Assembly: GCF_032118995.1 (NCBI RefSeq)
Contig: NC_092667.1
Coordinates: forward strand, 2,348,931-2,412,930
Length of the DNA: 64,000 nt
Source: Asterias amurensis
Taxonomy: Eukaryota > Echinodermata > Asteroidea > Forcipulatida > Asteriidae
Direction of reading: 5' to 3'
The position numbers and the translations under genes were made by a program. This document shows, piece after piece, positions 28,848 to 38,563 of the stretch. Every line of letters starts with the position of its first letter. Within the stretch, counting starts at the first letter, position 1. The notes beneath the pieces are model-generated. The model worked only from the letters and a program-made list of their open reading frames with translations, was not told the origin of the DNA and searched no databases.

Positions 28848-31800
28848 ATGGACGGAGTAGAAGTACGGAATCGCCCGTCAGTTTTAAAGAACTATCGTCC
28901 TTATTGCATTGTGTTCATCGTAATGGTGGAGTTCTTTATTTCGACTGGACTGCTGTTCAACTACAGTATTCTGTTTGTGAGTTTACAAAATGAGTTTCAC
29001 TCAAGTGCCGTTTTAACAGGTAATGTGTCATCTCAAAATATATTATAGTAATGATGTTTTATGTTGTTTGGTTGTGTGTTTGTTTGTTTGTTTGTTTGCT
29101 TGCTTGCTTGCTTGCTCGCTCGCTCGCTCGCTCGCTCGCCCGCCCGCCCGCTTGCTTGTTTGTTTGTTTGTTTGTTTGTTTACTTGTTTGTTTGTTTGTT
29201 TGTTCCCATCAAGCTGCCTCCATCTTGGTCATGTTCCTCTTGGTCATGTTCTAATAACAACAAAGAATGCTGTTCTACCAGCCTCGGTTTGGTAACATTG
29301 ATATAAATGTGAGAAATTCAAGATGGCCTCACCTTAATATGTCTATACTCGTTTCTCTAATAGTAATTTGAATTTTTGAATTGTTATTTACAGGTTGGGT
29401 GGGGTCCCTTGCCAGTTCGCTAATAGGGTGTGGCAGTCCTATCTCTGCCTCAATAATTACCCGCTATGGTTCCCGAATGGTAGTTCTACTAGGCGCAGTT
29501 ATGTATTCAGCAGGAGTTTTAGCTACATCATTTGTACCAGATCTTGCCTATGCGTATTTGACATTTGGAGTTATTGCTGGGCTTGGAGCAAACTTTATAT
29601 TCCAAGCTGGGATCATTCTCCTCGTGGCTTGGTTCACTGGGACAAGCTCAACGGGGACTTCGCTGGCTTTACTTGGATCATCATTTAGTGAGTCAAAACT
29701 TAAGTTTAGTATTTTGGGAAAAATACTTCATTGTCATATTACACAAATCTTCCCTGTCTGAACGATGATCTCATTCATAATGACATGTTGTAATCGCATT
29801 GGACACCTTTTATAGAGCGCCAGGCAACTTAATTCTGAAGTCGCAGGTTCAACTCTCCCTCTAGTCAATTTTATTTTGTATATCCAAAAATAAATTAAAA
29901 CATGTATCCAGTTAGTTTCCCTTGTGCACATATTATTGTGGTATATTACTTGATAGCACTGTATACTCAGTACTTTCCCGAGTTCTGTAAAAAAACACCA
30001 CACACATTACTCGGGTGGGATTCGAACCCACGACTTTTTCAATTCTAGAGCAGTGTCTTACCAACTAGACTACGGAGAGGCAGTTCGAATCCTATATTTC
30101 AGCAGCACAGCAAAGGTTAATATATTTTATTCTTCTGATTTAGGTGTACTGGGCGGTGCACCTCTTCTCAACGCACTCATACCGGCCTACGGCTGGCGAA
30201 ACACTCTGCGGATCGTGAGTGGTGGGAGTTTGGTTTTAGCTCTGGCCCACGGAGCTTTCATTACCGAACCGAAATCTGACCAAACACCACAAGACGTTAC
30301 AATTGATGATATACAATGTAAGACGATGGAGCAAGGCATAGAGGAGAAACCTGATGGTGGACAGAAGACGGTTCAGTTGGAACAAGAAGCCCAGACGACG
30401 TTCCAGTCGGAACAAGAAGCCCTGAAGACGATTCAGTCGGAACAAGAAGCCCATAAGACGTTCCAGTCGGAACAAGAAGCCCAGATGACGTTCCAGTCGG
30501 AACAAGAAGCCCTGAAGACAGTTCAGTCGGAACAAGAAGCCCAGAAGACACTTCAGTCGGAACAAGACGCCCAGACACTTACGCAGAAATATGCCCGACT
30601 CGTCCGTCAAATTGACGCCTGGTTGTGGTTTGTTTCTTCAGTTTTGTTCTTCATTGGACTGTCATTTGTCATCATTAATTTCGTAAGAGAGCTCAGTGTT
30701 AATAAAACACACATACTAGGCCCTTTTTGGAAACCACGGCATCGGTTTCGGATTTGACTTCAGGCTCCGTCCTCTCGTCTGAGGCCATGAATAACACGTA
30801 CGCAAAGCATGCGCTATTTGTCAAAACAACCGCGGGGCTAAACTAGTCTGAGCCGAATCTGGAGCCGAAGCCGTGGTTTCGAAAAGGGTCATAATAATGG
30901 CCAACATTTCAACATTTCGTATAACCTGCAGCTGGGTCAAGTTTCAGAGACTCGAGCAGAAAATACTGCTTGACAATGTTCTGCTAAGCAGAAATAAGTT
31001 TGATACCAGTCATACAAGATGCATCGTGACACATGTCATTTTGGCTGGTTACCCTGTTATGTTTTGCTAAATGTTTTTGCTTAAGCTACTCTTTTGGGCA
31101 AAGTGTTTTTATCAGAGGATCATGGTTTTTGTATTTTTAGTGAGAATTATCACAAATACATTTCAGTAGTTTCGTGCACATCCAATTGTGCGTTCAAGTT
31201 TGTTTTGTTGGGTTGTTGTGGGGTATTTGTGTGTTTGTTTGGTTGTTTGTTTTCTGCAATAGTCAATCAAAGGTGGTTTCGTTGTTCTAGATGCTACTTC
31301 TCTGCTACGAAAAAAAACCTTTCCAGAACATGCCATGCATAATGGATCAAATTTTTTTTCTTGAAAAACAGTCCATGATTAATGCCATTATTTTGGTAAA
31401 CAACAAAATTGCAACTAACTTTTTACTTTCGGAATGCCACTTTATTTTAATCATTATTTCTCCGATCTACCATAGGCCAGCTTCATGGAATACGACCTAC
31501 ACTTTACATCTGACCAAATCTCCATTACTTTTGTGCTGTTTGCTGTCGGTGAAATCAGTGGAAAGATACTGCTCTCGGTTATTGGCGACCTCTTTCCATT
31601 CCCGAAGCTTTATGTTCTTTCGGCTGGTATCTTCCTGGGTGGAGCTGTGTCTGGACTGATGACTGTTTTACGGACGCTTCCACTCATTTATACCCTCACA
31701 TTTTGTAAGTTGATTTGCCCCCCCCCCCCCCAACCCCTGTAAAAGGCCGTGTTGACATTTGGAAGTTGTTAAAGACAGCATTGATGGTGTATCTCAATAA

Positions 31801-33222
31801 AAAAATATGCATCAAATAACTAATCTGTGGAGATTTGGACTCAATTGGTCATCGAAATTGCAAGAGAATATTGAAAGAAAAAACACAAAATTTATGTGCT
31901 TTCAGAAGCCTAAAGGCTTCAGGCCTGAAGTCATTTTAATTTGAGTGAGAAACTTCCCTTTTTCTCAATGTTTTATACTATCAACAGCTCCCCATTACTC
32001 GTTACCAAGTAAGTTTTTATGCTAACAATTATTTTAAGTAATTACCAATAGAGTCCAGTTGCCTGGGATCGGTCGAGTTGGTCTTTAAAAAGCGTTTGTA
32101 ACCGTTTGTTGTAAAATGCATATGGTTAGAAATATGTTGTACAAGTAGAATACAATGATCCACACAAATTTGCCTCGAAATTGCGTGGTTTTCCTTCAAC
32201 TTTATGAACTAACACGGTCGGCTATTTATGGGAGTCACAAATTTGACTCCCATAGTGGCCGACCGTGTTAGTCGACAAGGTAAAAGGAAAACCACGTAAT
32301 TTCGAGTGATACTTGTGTGGATCATTATACTATACTTTTAAATACCTTTCTAACCATAATGCATTTTATAACAAATGGTTTCAAACACTTTTCAAATACC
32401 AACTCGTCCGATCCAAGGCAACGCGTTCCTTTAAACCGCTCTTTAAACCGCTCCATGTCAACTGCCCCTGCACGACACCCTTTTTCAAGAAAGGTTCGCG
32501 TACATTTCTAGTCTGGATATGTAATCTTAAACAAAGATATAGCCACTAATGTTTTACAACTTCATGTTTTAGGTTTAGGCTTGTCTCGTGCTATATGTTT
32601 TGTGATGCCGTTTCCTGCTGCAGTTGAGTTGTTTGGAGACTGCGGATCAGACATTGCTACCGTACTGGCAATTTTTCCGTTTGGGGTTGGCGTTCTGATT
32701 GGTGCACCCTTATCAGGTTAGTCTTACCCCCAGACGTTATTGACCAGTAAATGGTTTCTCAGACTATTGATTGAGAATTCATGTATTGGAATATTATTGG
32801 CGTCAACATTCGAAATTCGCAAGGGAAATCTATCCACCTGAGATGTTGTCTCCCAATATGTTATGGAAAGTTACATGGATTGAAGGAGGATTCACAAGAG
32901 GGCGCTGTCAGAAGTAAAGTTTGTACACAGTTTTCCGTAAGGGGGACAGAATCTCCCTGCCACACCGTCAATGTAGGAGGTCCCTTCAGGAATACCATAA
33001 TTGGATTGTTCAAGTTGGTAAATAATAGGCATTATTATCTTGTTTAATATTAATGACATTTTGTTTCATGTAGGTGGACTTTACGATTTGACGGGAGACT
33101 ACACGTTGAGTTTGCTAGTTCTCTTGGGGATGTTCACTCTGTCTGGTGGTTTAATGTTGCTCATACCAATCAGGAGAAGGATAAGATCATGTGGATTACC
33201 AGAAAGTACAATAAAGTCTTAA
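28848..33222 (+). CDS. SLC16 / monocarboxylate-transporter-like MFS protein
   Basis: Coding exons are 28848-29019, 29394-29687, 30144-30682, 31476-31704, 32573-32716 and 33074-33222, with matching phases, giving 508 residues. The order of hydrophobic helices and motifs fits the 12-helix MFS fold: GWVGSLASSLIGCGSPIS, ITRYGSRMVVLLGAVMYS, YLTFGVIAGLGANFIFQ, then a long loop and a second half with GEISGKILLSVIGD and GGLYDLTGDYTLSLLV. The second-half GLYDLTGDY is a typical SLC16 helix-11 signature. The family's first-helix DGGWGW motif is not present (the segment is MVEFFISTGLLFNYS), so the substrate may not be a simple monocarboxylate. The central cytosolic loop (about 180-305) carries seven decapeptide repeats. 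The stop codon coincides with the start of a MITE-A end. Assignment to the superfamily is firm, to a member not. Confidence 0.88.
29077..29204. repeat. Compound tetranucleotide microsatellite
   Basis: Runs of TTTG, then CTTG, CTCG, CCCG, back to CTTG and TTTG. Each step changes one base, and the order is nearly mirror-symmetric. Intron 1 of the SLC16-like gene. Confidence 0.92.
29930..30085 (-). mobile_element. SINE-2 copy, reverse
   Basis: The minus strand has the head GTCTAGTTGGTAAGACACTG and CGTGGGTTCGAATCCCACC, then GTACTGAGTATACAGTGC. It lies 58 bases before exon 3 of the SLC16-like gene. Confidence 0.75.
30368..30577 (+). repeat. 30-base coding minisatellite, 7 copies
   Basis: Seven in-frame copies encode residues 231-300 of the SLC16-like protein. 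The unit is T-F/V/I/L-Q-S-E-Q-E-A-Q/L/H-K/T/M. The first copy has Leu for Ser and the last has Asp for Glu, so the edges have drifted and the middle is more uniform. The stretch is Gln/Glu-rich and should be helical and charged. Confidence 0.95.
30905..31090. mobile_element. MITE-C-like fragment
   Basis: AAATACTGCTTGACAATG, TGCTAAGCAGAAATAAG and TTTTGCTTAAGCTACTC follow the MITE-C internal order. Ends are not clear. Intron 3 of the SLC16-like gene. Confidence 0.45.
31745..32062 (+). mobile_element. MITE-A, divergent copy
   Basis: GTGTATCTCAATAAAAAAAT, GGACTCAATTGGTCATCG, GTTTTATACTATCAACAGC and ATTACCAATAGAGTCCAG mark the family order. The left end is worn. It abuts MITE-D. Confidence 0.65.
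32063..32432. mobile_element. MITE-D copy
   Basis: GGGATCGGTCGAGTTGGTC at the left and GTCCGATCCAAGGCAACGCG at the right are inverted repeats. An internal hairpin is formed by GGTCGGCTATTTATGGGAG and its mirror. Intron 4 of the SLC16-like gene. The second copy is at 43797-44186. Confidence 0.8.
33210..33215 (+). other. AATAAA near the SLC16-like stop codon
   Basis: AATAAA lies within the last codons, 4 bases before the stop codon. It may act as a polyadenylation signal, but no cleavage site can be seen. Confidence 0.25.
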
Positions 33223-33590
33223 AGGCATTGGACACTAAAAAGACACTATACATAAATAGTAAACTTGTGTAAATCTCTTAGGGTGAGTGTTTTTCCTGAA
33301 GACGAGCAGAGTATACTGTTCGAAACGTCGATACCATACCGGCTCTTTCAGAGCCAACACTCACCCTAAAAGATTTATACATGGTTGTACCCGCCAGTTT
33401 ACTATTGATTTATAGTTTTTTTCTCCACACCACGCAAAGCTTCAAACAATACGCACTGGGCACTATCGGTAATTACTCAAAATAACTGTTAGCATAAAAA
33501 CCTACTTGATAACGAGCAATGGAGAGCTGTTGAGAGATATAACACTTGGTGAGAATTGGCTCCATCTAAAGTAATGTATTTTTTATTTGT
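33219..33590. mobile_element. MITE-A end and fragments around a hammerhead-like motif
   Basis: TTAAAGGCATTGGACACTA at 33219 is a MITE-A terminus. A second piece at 33450-33590 (CACTATCGGTAATTACTC, GATAACGAGCAATGGAGAG) is MITE-A interior. The hammerhead-like element lies between them, as if inserted there. Confidence 0.6.
33280..33367 (+). ncRNA. Hammerhead-ribozyme-like motif, copy 1
   Basis: CTGAAGA (33296-33302) fits the CUGANGA core box. After one extra C, GAGCAG (33304-33309) pairs with CTGTTC (33316-33321) around AGTATA. GAAACGTC follows, supplying GAA-A and a GUC that could be the cleavage triplet. Further on GGCTC pairs with GAGCC, and an outer 12-base stem joins 33280-33291 to 33356-33367. 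Known parallels are the hammerheads of Penelope-like elements. The extra C before stem II is not canonical, so activity is uncertain. Confidence 0.45.
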
Positions 33591-33602
33591 CTATCGCTCC
33601 CT

Positions 33603-33822
33603 GGGGCCAATTTCATAGAGCTGCTTCAGCAACAAATTTTCTCCAGCACGAACATAGCTCGCTTATTTTACACATGTTACTGGCCAAAACTTCATACCAT
33701 ATGATTGCTTGTGACTGGTAAAAATTGAGTGGAATTTGGCCGGTAATCTGATTTTTTTAAGCAAGGATTTGTTTGCTTGAGTAAAATTTTGTGCTTAAGC
33801 AGCTCTATGAAATTGGCTCCTG
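33603..33822. mobile_element. MITE-C copy
   Basis: GGGGCCAATTTCATAGAGC at the left and GCAGCTCTATGAAATTGGCTC at the right are close to perfect inverted repeats. Confidence 0.8.
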
Positions 33823-35084
33823 GTCTAATGTTGTCAAATTTCATGTCAATTTTATTGTTGTCCTTGTTTTATTTGGTGGCCTTGTTTTTCTCTAGTGCGT
33901 TGTTAATTGTTTATCGCAAGTTTTATCATTAATTTTCACAATTTATTATATTTAATAAGGCGGTATTTATTTTTATATTATGTTTAAAATATTCTATTTG
34001 TTATCTATTTTTCTAACACGTACACATTTTGAACCTAATGTACTGTGTTTTGCCTGAATGAATAACTACATTTTTGTATTTCGTCCATCCCATTCCCTTT
34101 TAAATTGTAATATCTTTTAACTGCTTTATTATTTGATTAGAATACTTTTGCATAAACAACTTTAAAAATATAATCTAATATCATGTGAGTTACATTTGAA
34201 CACCATTAACCCTTTATACAAAATATTCAGAAAAAAATATTCAGAACCATTGTGGAATTCCATCAAATTAGCGTCGTGACTTCTGAAACGCTGAATACAA
34301 AGGGAGAAATAAGAAAAAAAAACGCATCATCTTAAGTTGGATTATAAAACTTATTTATTGCGAAACATGACATAAGGGTGAGGGTACAACAGGTAAAAGA
34401 AAACAAACGAAACAAATTCGGTTGAAAAACTTGCAACCCAAAGTAACGTTCTCAGTAAACATTACTTGTCCTAGTTAAATGAAATGTTTCACAATTACGT
34501 TTTATCTAAATTGATATTCCACAATCTATTGTTTCGAGTATAGAAATATAAAGATATTTTTATTATAATTTACTAAATTATATAATATGTTTTCTAATAC
34601 ATTTACATTCCTAAAACTTGTTGCTTCCATGTGTCGATTTTTAGTTGATTTAGTGTAATCTGTTTTTTTTTTTTTAACTTTGATCTTTTTTGGGCAGATT
34701 TAAATCAACACCTCACCAAGGCGTAGTTTAAACATAATAAGACCATTTAGGATGGCGAATTTGTTTTTATAGTCGATTGGGTTTTTTTCAGAAAAGTTTG
34801 CACTGAGCATGGTTTATAAAACGGTAATGTATATATATATATTTTACAATGCGAAAAAAAATTGCAGGACACCAGCTACAGCCATGTTTATTACAACAGT
34901 TTGGTTGGTAACTTGTTTCTCCATCATAACACTGGTTTTCCATACTTTGAAACAGACGGTATTAGACTCCGTCTGGTATTCCCGGTTCATGACGTCACAA
35001 ACATGTCTGCTATCACAACATGTACACATTATTGCTTTAGTAGTCGGTCTTAGTATACGGAATGCACAAACCGCCATCGACTGC

Positions 35085-35200
35085 CATATTTGATGATAAA
35101 CTACTATGGAAAAGTACACGCGTGTACAACTCTCAGCCTCTGATAACCTTTCACACTTGCTCGTTTCATCAAAGATGGCGGTCAATGACGTCATGGGCAA
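35085..35200. mobile_element. MITE-J fragment
   Basis: GTACACGCGTGTACAACTC and TTCATCAAAGATGGCGGTC recur in the element at 46529-46643, where both ends carry ATCAAAGATGG. Copies are short and partial. Confidence 0.45.
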
Positions 35201-35301
35201 TTGATCTATTTTAAGGTCCTTAGATATCTTATGGACCAGCTTTAATGACGTCATCGGTTTGCACTTGAGCTCCTTTGAGGTGGGGGTGGGGGTCTGTCAT
35301 A

Positions 35302-37158
35302 TTATTTAGGGTACGGATAACCTCCAGTGTTTGGGTACGTGGGTGCAGATGGGTAGCCAGGAGGTGGAGGTGCAGAAGGGTATCCAGGCTGCGTCTGGTA
35401 CCCAGGCTGCGGTGGATACGGCGCCTGTGGATATCCTGCCTGTTGTGGGTACCCTGCATGTTGTGGGTACCCAGTCTGTTGTGGGTACCCGGTCTGGGGT
35501 GGGTAACCTGGGTAATGAGCTTGATTTGGAGGTGGGACTTGTCCTGCTGGGTATGGCTGCTGCACGGGAGGTGGGACCTGAAGAATTGACAAAGAAGGGA
35601 TATAATAATATATTGGTTTCGATGTTAGGACTTGCAATAGTCTATTTTGGTTGTTAAGAAAGTAAGTCTGCTGCCACCTAGAGTCTTGAATATCTGCCAT
35701 AAGCCATTTTGAGATGTGGTGAACACATACGACACTTTCTATTTGATTTAGGTAAATGTGTCTGCGTACGCCCAAACGAAACAGTGCACTCCTTTAATTG
35801 TCCGCCATGCCTCAAAAAGGCTAATTTTATAACCCTGCCTACTTCTACCCCCTTGCCATTAAAGGGAGGGCATGTTTGGAGTTACTTACATGTACATGAA
35901 CTACCTTGGTGGGTTCAGTGTGATGGTTAGTACTTGCTGCACCAAGGGCAGCTCCCACGGCAAGACCTGTGAAGAGACCACCGTGGTGATGGTGGTGATG
36001 GCCATGATGGTGCTATAATATAGAAGAGTACAATATTATTAGAGCAGAGTACAATATTATTAGAGCGCGCAAGTCAAAATTAATTACGTCTTTTGTAAAC
36101 CTTGCGATGCCCCTCCCCCTTTCAGATTTACACGACTGGTATGGTTCCTGCAGCAAACAAATACAAACTGCAGTACTTATGTGCACAAGCCTATGTAGAA
36201 AGTGTTTTGTAAAGTTGATTTCACACTTAATAATCATAATAATTTATTCATTTATATTGCGCCCATTCCATAAAATGTACACCAAGCGCATAACAAAATA
36301 ATTATACAATTAAAAAAATTTACAACAGGAAAATAAAATATACAGCAATCCAAACAAATGAAAATACAAGGACCTTACAGAACAATCCGCAAAGATAACA
36401 ACTTTTCATGTGAAGAGACAGTTTGACCCAAAACATATACAAACTGCAGTATTTTGTACACAAGCCTAGTAAGAGTATTCTAACTGGAGTCAATTTGTCA
36501 TACTGAAGGGTCATAGGTCATAGGGCATGTCGGTCTGGCCTGTCTGTCTGTCGTTGAATCTTGCTCAGTAAATGTCAACTTAAATTAAAATAGGCCTAGC
36601 TGTTCATGAAAAACATTACGATATCCATCTTGTTATTAACAACGATTAAATAAACTGTAGTTAGTTGCCCGCACACAGTGTGCAAGTTTTATCTGAGACA
36701 CATCGGTAGTAGGCCAACTTACAAATTGTTAATTGAGGCCGAAAACCTTCTAGAGTTTACAAGGGTTTAGACATCATGTTTTCTCCGTTCAATTAACGTA
36801 TGTCCAACTCGACCACAACGAGAATCAACTAAAAAGTGCTACACAATGAACATGAGTATTGATTACTGAATATCAGCGCTATAACACCGACAAAGCGGTG
36901 TACGGGTAAAACCAAAACTAGTACAGCAGACATGGACACATAAATAAATATTAAACTTGCTGGTACAACAATGACTGTGTAAATCTCTTTTGTGTGAGTG
37001 TTGGCTCCGAAAAGAGCCGGTGTGGTATCGACGTTTCGAACAGTATGCTCTGCTCGTCGTCAGGAGGGATTGTGGTAGCCTAGAAAAAGGAGAGAAATAA
37101 TGGATATTCAACTCACATGATGACCGAATCCATGGTGGCCGTGGTGACGATGGTTCAT
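35302..37158 (-). CDS. Small His-rich, GYP-repeat protein, function unknown
   Basis: Three coding exons, 37117-37158, 35905-36012 and 35302-35577, join in phase 0 to give 141 residues. Residues 1-24 are dominated by histidine (MNHRHHGHHGFGHH and on). Next comes a short glycine/alanine segment, GGLFTGLAVGAALGAA, then about 90 residues of Pro/Tyr/Gln-rich repeats with GYPQQ, GYPSAP and PPPNQAHYPGYPP. The sequence is low in complexity. The small size, glycine-alanine core and GYP repeats resemble glycine/proline/tyrosine-rich proteins of plants and animals, but I do not recognise the gene. The His run could bind metal; this is inference. It stands head to head with FAHD1, about 1.4 kb apart. The start is the first ATG of exon 1; a non-coding upstream exon is possible. 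Confidence 0.75.
36981..37070 (-). ncRNA. Hammerhead-ribozyme-like motif, copy 2
   Basis: On the minus strand CTGACGA is followed by C, GAGCAG-AGCATA-CTGTTC, then GAAACGTC and GATACCACACC. The GGCTC...GAGCC hairpin follows, as in copy 1. The 5' flank differs from copy 1, so the outer 12-base stem is not kept. It lies in intron 1 of the GYP-repeat gene, about 45 bases from exon 1, and would be in that gene's transcript in the sense strand. Confidence 0.45.
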
Positions 37159-38125
37159 TTTTCACTCGCTTCGAATTCCTCAACAACGCAACTCAGCAAC
37201 GTTCCGAAACTCAACAATGCAACAGTCAGCAACTCTCGAAATCAGTTTAGTGGGTAGATGCGCTATATTTGTCAATAAGCTTTTATGCCCACTTCAGAAA
37301 CGACTGGATAAAACTGGTTGGCTTTGGTTTAAAAAAAAACAACAAACGATCGCGTGCTAAAACGGTTGGACCTTGTCACTGTAATCTTTGTTATGATTCG
37401 TCGTTGGACTTTGATTTGATGACGCAGAAAGGGACTATTTACATTGTGTTTGTTTCATTAATTAAATACTTGGTATTATTATTCGTTTTCTTTTGACGAG
37501 GAAATTCATTCCACTGAAATTATAGTTTCTATAAACACACCAATGCCGTTAAACTGTGACAGTTAACTACTGTTCACGTTTTACACATGAACGACAATAA
37601 TGTTTGTGCACACGTTCTTATCGAGCTTTTGCTGCAGCAACGACCGAAACGAGCTATAGGCCTTAGTGGTTCGTTTCCTTGTTTTGCTATTGCTACATTT
37701 TATTTTCTGTACCAGCCAACACTGTTTCAGACGGGACTATTTCTTTAGAAGCAAATGTGCTGGTATGAAATTTACGATAAAAAAGGGCCACACAGACAAC
37801 ATTAATAATACCTATAAATAAAACCGTCACACGTGAGAACAAACCATGAACTGCGTTCATGGAAAATTACAATGACGTCACTGTTAATCCACAGGTCAAA
37901 TCAAAGTACACATTACTGTAATTTAGTTTCATTATCAAAGCCCACTGGTTGTAAAGTTAATACCGGCCCGTCAGGAACACGAAATTTAGAAGTTCGGAAC
38001 ACAATCGGGACCACAATTGAAATCATGCACTGCTATTGATGCTCCTTGTAAATATAAAATTTGAGTAGAAGCATGCATGCATGAGGGGGTCTGCACGGTT
38101 AGCCCAGTGGTGGCGGTTTGTGCCG

Positions 38126-38155
38126 TCAAGACAAGACAAGACAAGACAAGACAAG
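38126..38155. repeat. (ACAAG)n microsatellite
   Basis: Six uninterrupted ACAAG units. Confidence 0.9.
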
Positions 38156-38384
38156 ATGCCAAACGGCTGACCTGCCCAAAAAAATGTAAAGAAATCTGAA
38201 GTTAGTTGTACTTTGTCTGAATAAAAAAATATATATATTATTTATTTTTAAGAGATTAAAGACTTACATCAGCACTTGTTGAGATTAATTTTTGAATATT
38301 TTAGCAAATTAGCACTGGCTTCTACGTGTGCGCGGGCATCTACTGCATGCTTGGCGCGCCCCAACCAAAGTCGGATTTTTATAA

Positions 38385-38503
38385 GGCTCTGGCGCACCCT
38401 GCGACCACTTTTCCATTCATTATGAAATATAGTAGGCCTAGCCAATTTAATAATTAAAGAGATATTCCTTAAAAAAGTGGCGGCATACAGACAGTTTTCC
38501 GTA
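38385..38503. mobile_element. MITE-E copy 3, upstream of FAHD1
   Basis: GGCTCTGGCGCACCCTGCGA at the left and GTGGCGGCATACAGACAG at the right match copies 1 and 2 with changes. The right end is about 60 bases before the FAHD1 ATG. Confidence 0.65.
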
Positions 38504-38563
38504 GGGCGCCCTCTGACGAACCTGTACAGGATGGCAACAAAAGGGGGCGTTGTTTTGATCAAC

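Larger units (their letters stand above)
33223..35301. other. Convergent intergenic region
   Basis: Between the SLC16-like and GYP-repeat genes. It holds the hammerhead-like motif (33280), a MITE-C copy (33603) and a MITE-J fragment (about 35085-35200). From about 33830 to 34860 it is AT-rich with nothing I can name. Confidence 0.5.
37159..38563. other. Divergent intergenic region, GYP-repeat gene / FAHD1
   Basis: About 1.4 kb. It contains an (ACAAG)n run at 38126-38155 and MITE-E copy 3 at 38385-38503. No other element was recognised. Both promoters should lie here. Confidence 0.5.

Noticed and set aside
30236-30610. Antisense ORFs across the SLC16-like exon 3
   Set aside because: Shadows of the in-frame 30-base repeat on the coding strand.
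34844-35254. 136-residue minus-strand ORF
   Set aside because: Part of it overlaps a MITE-J fragment and no domain or family feature is visible. It is more likely chance.
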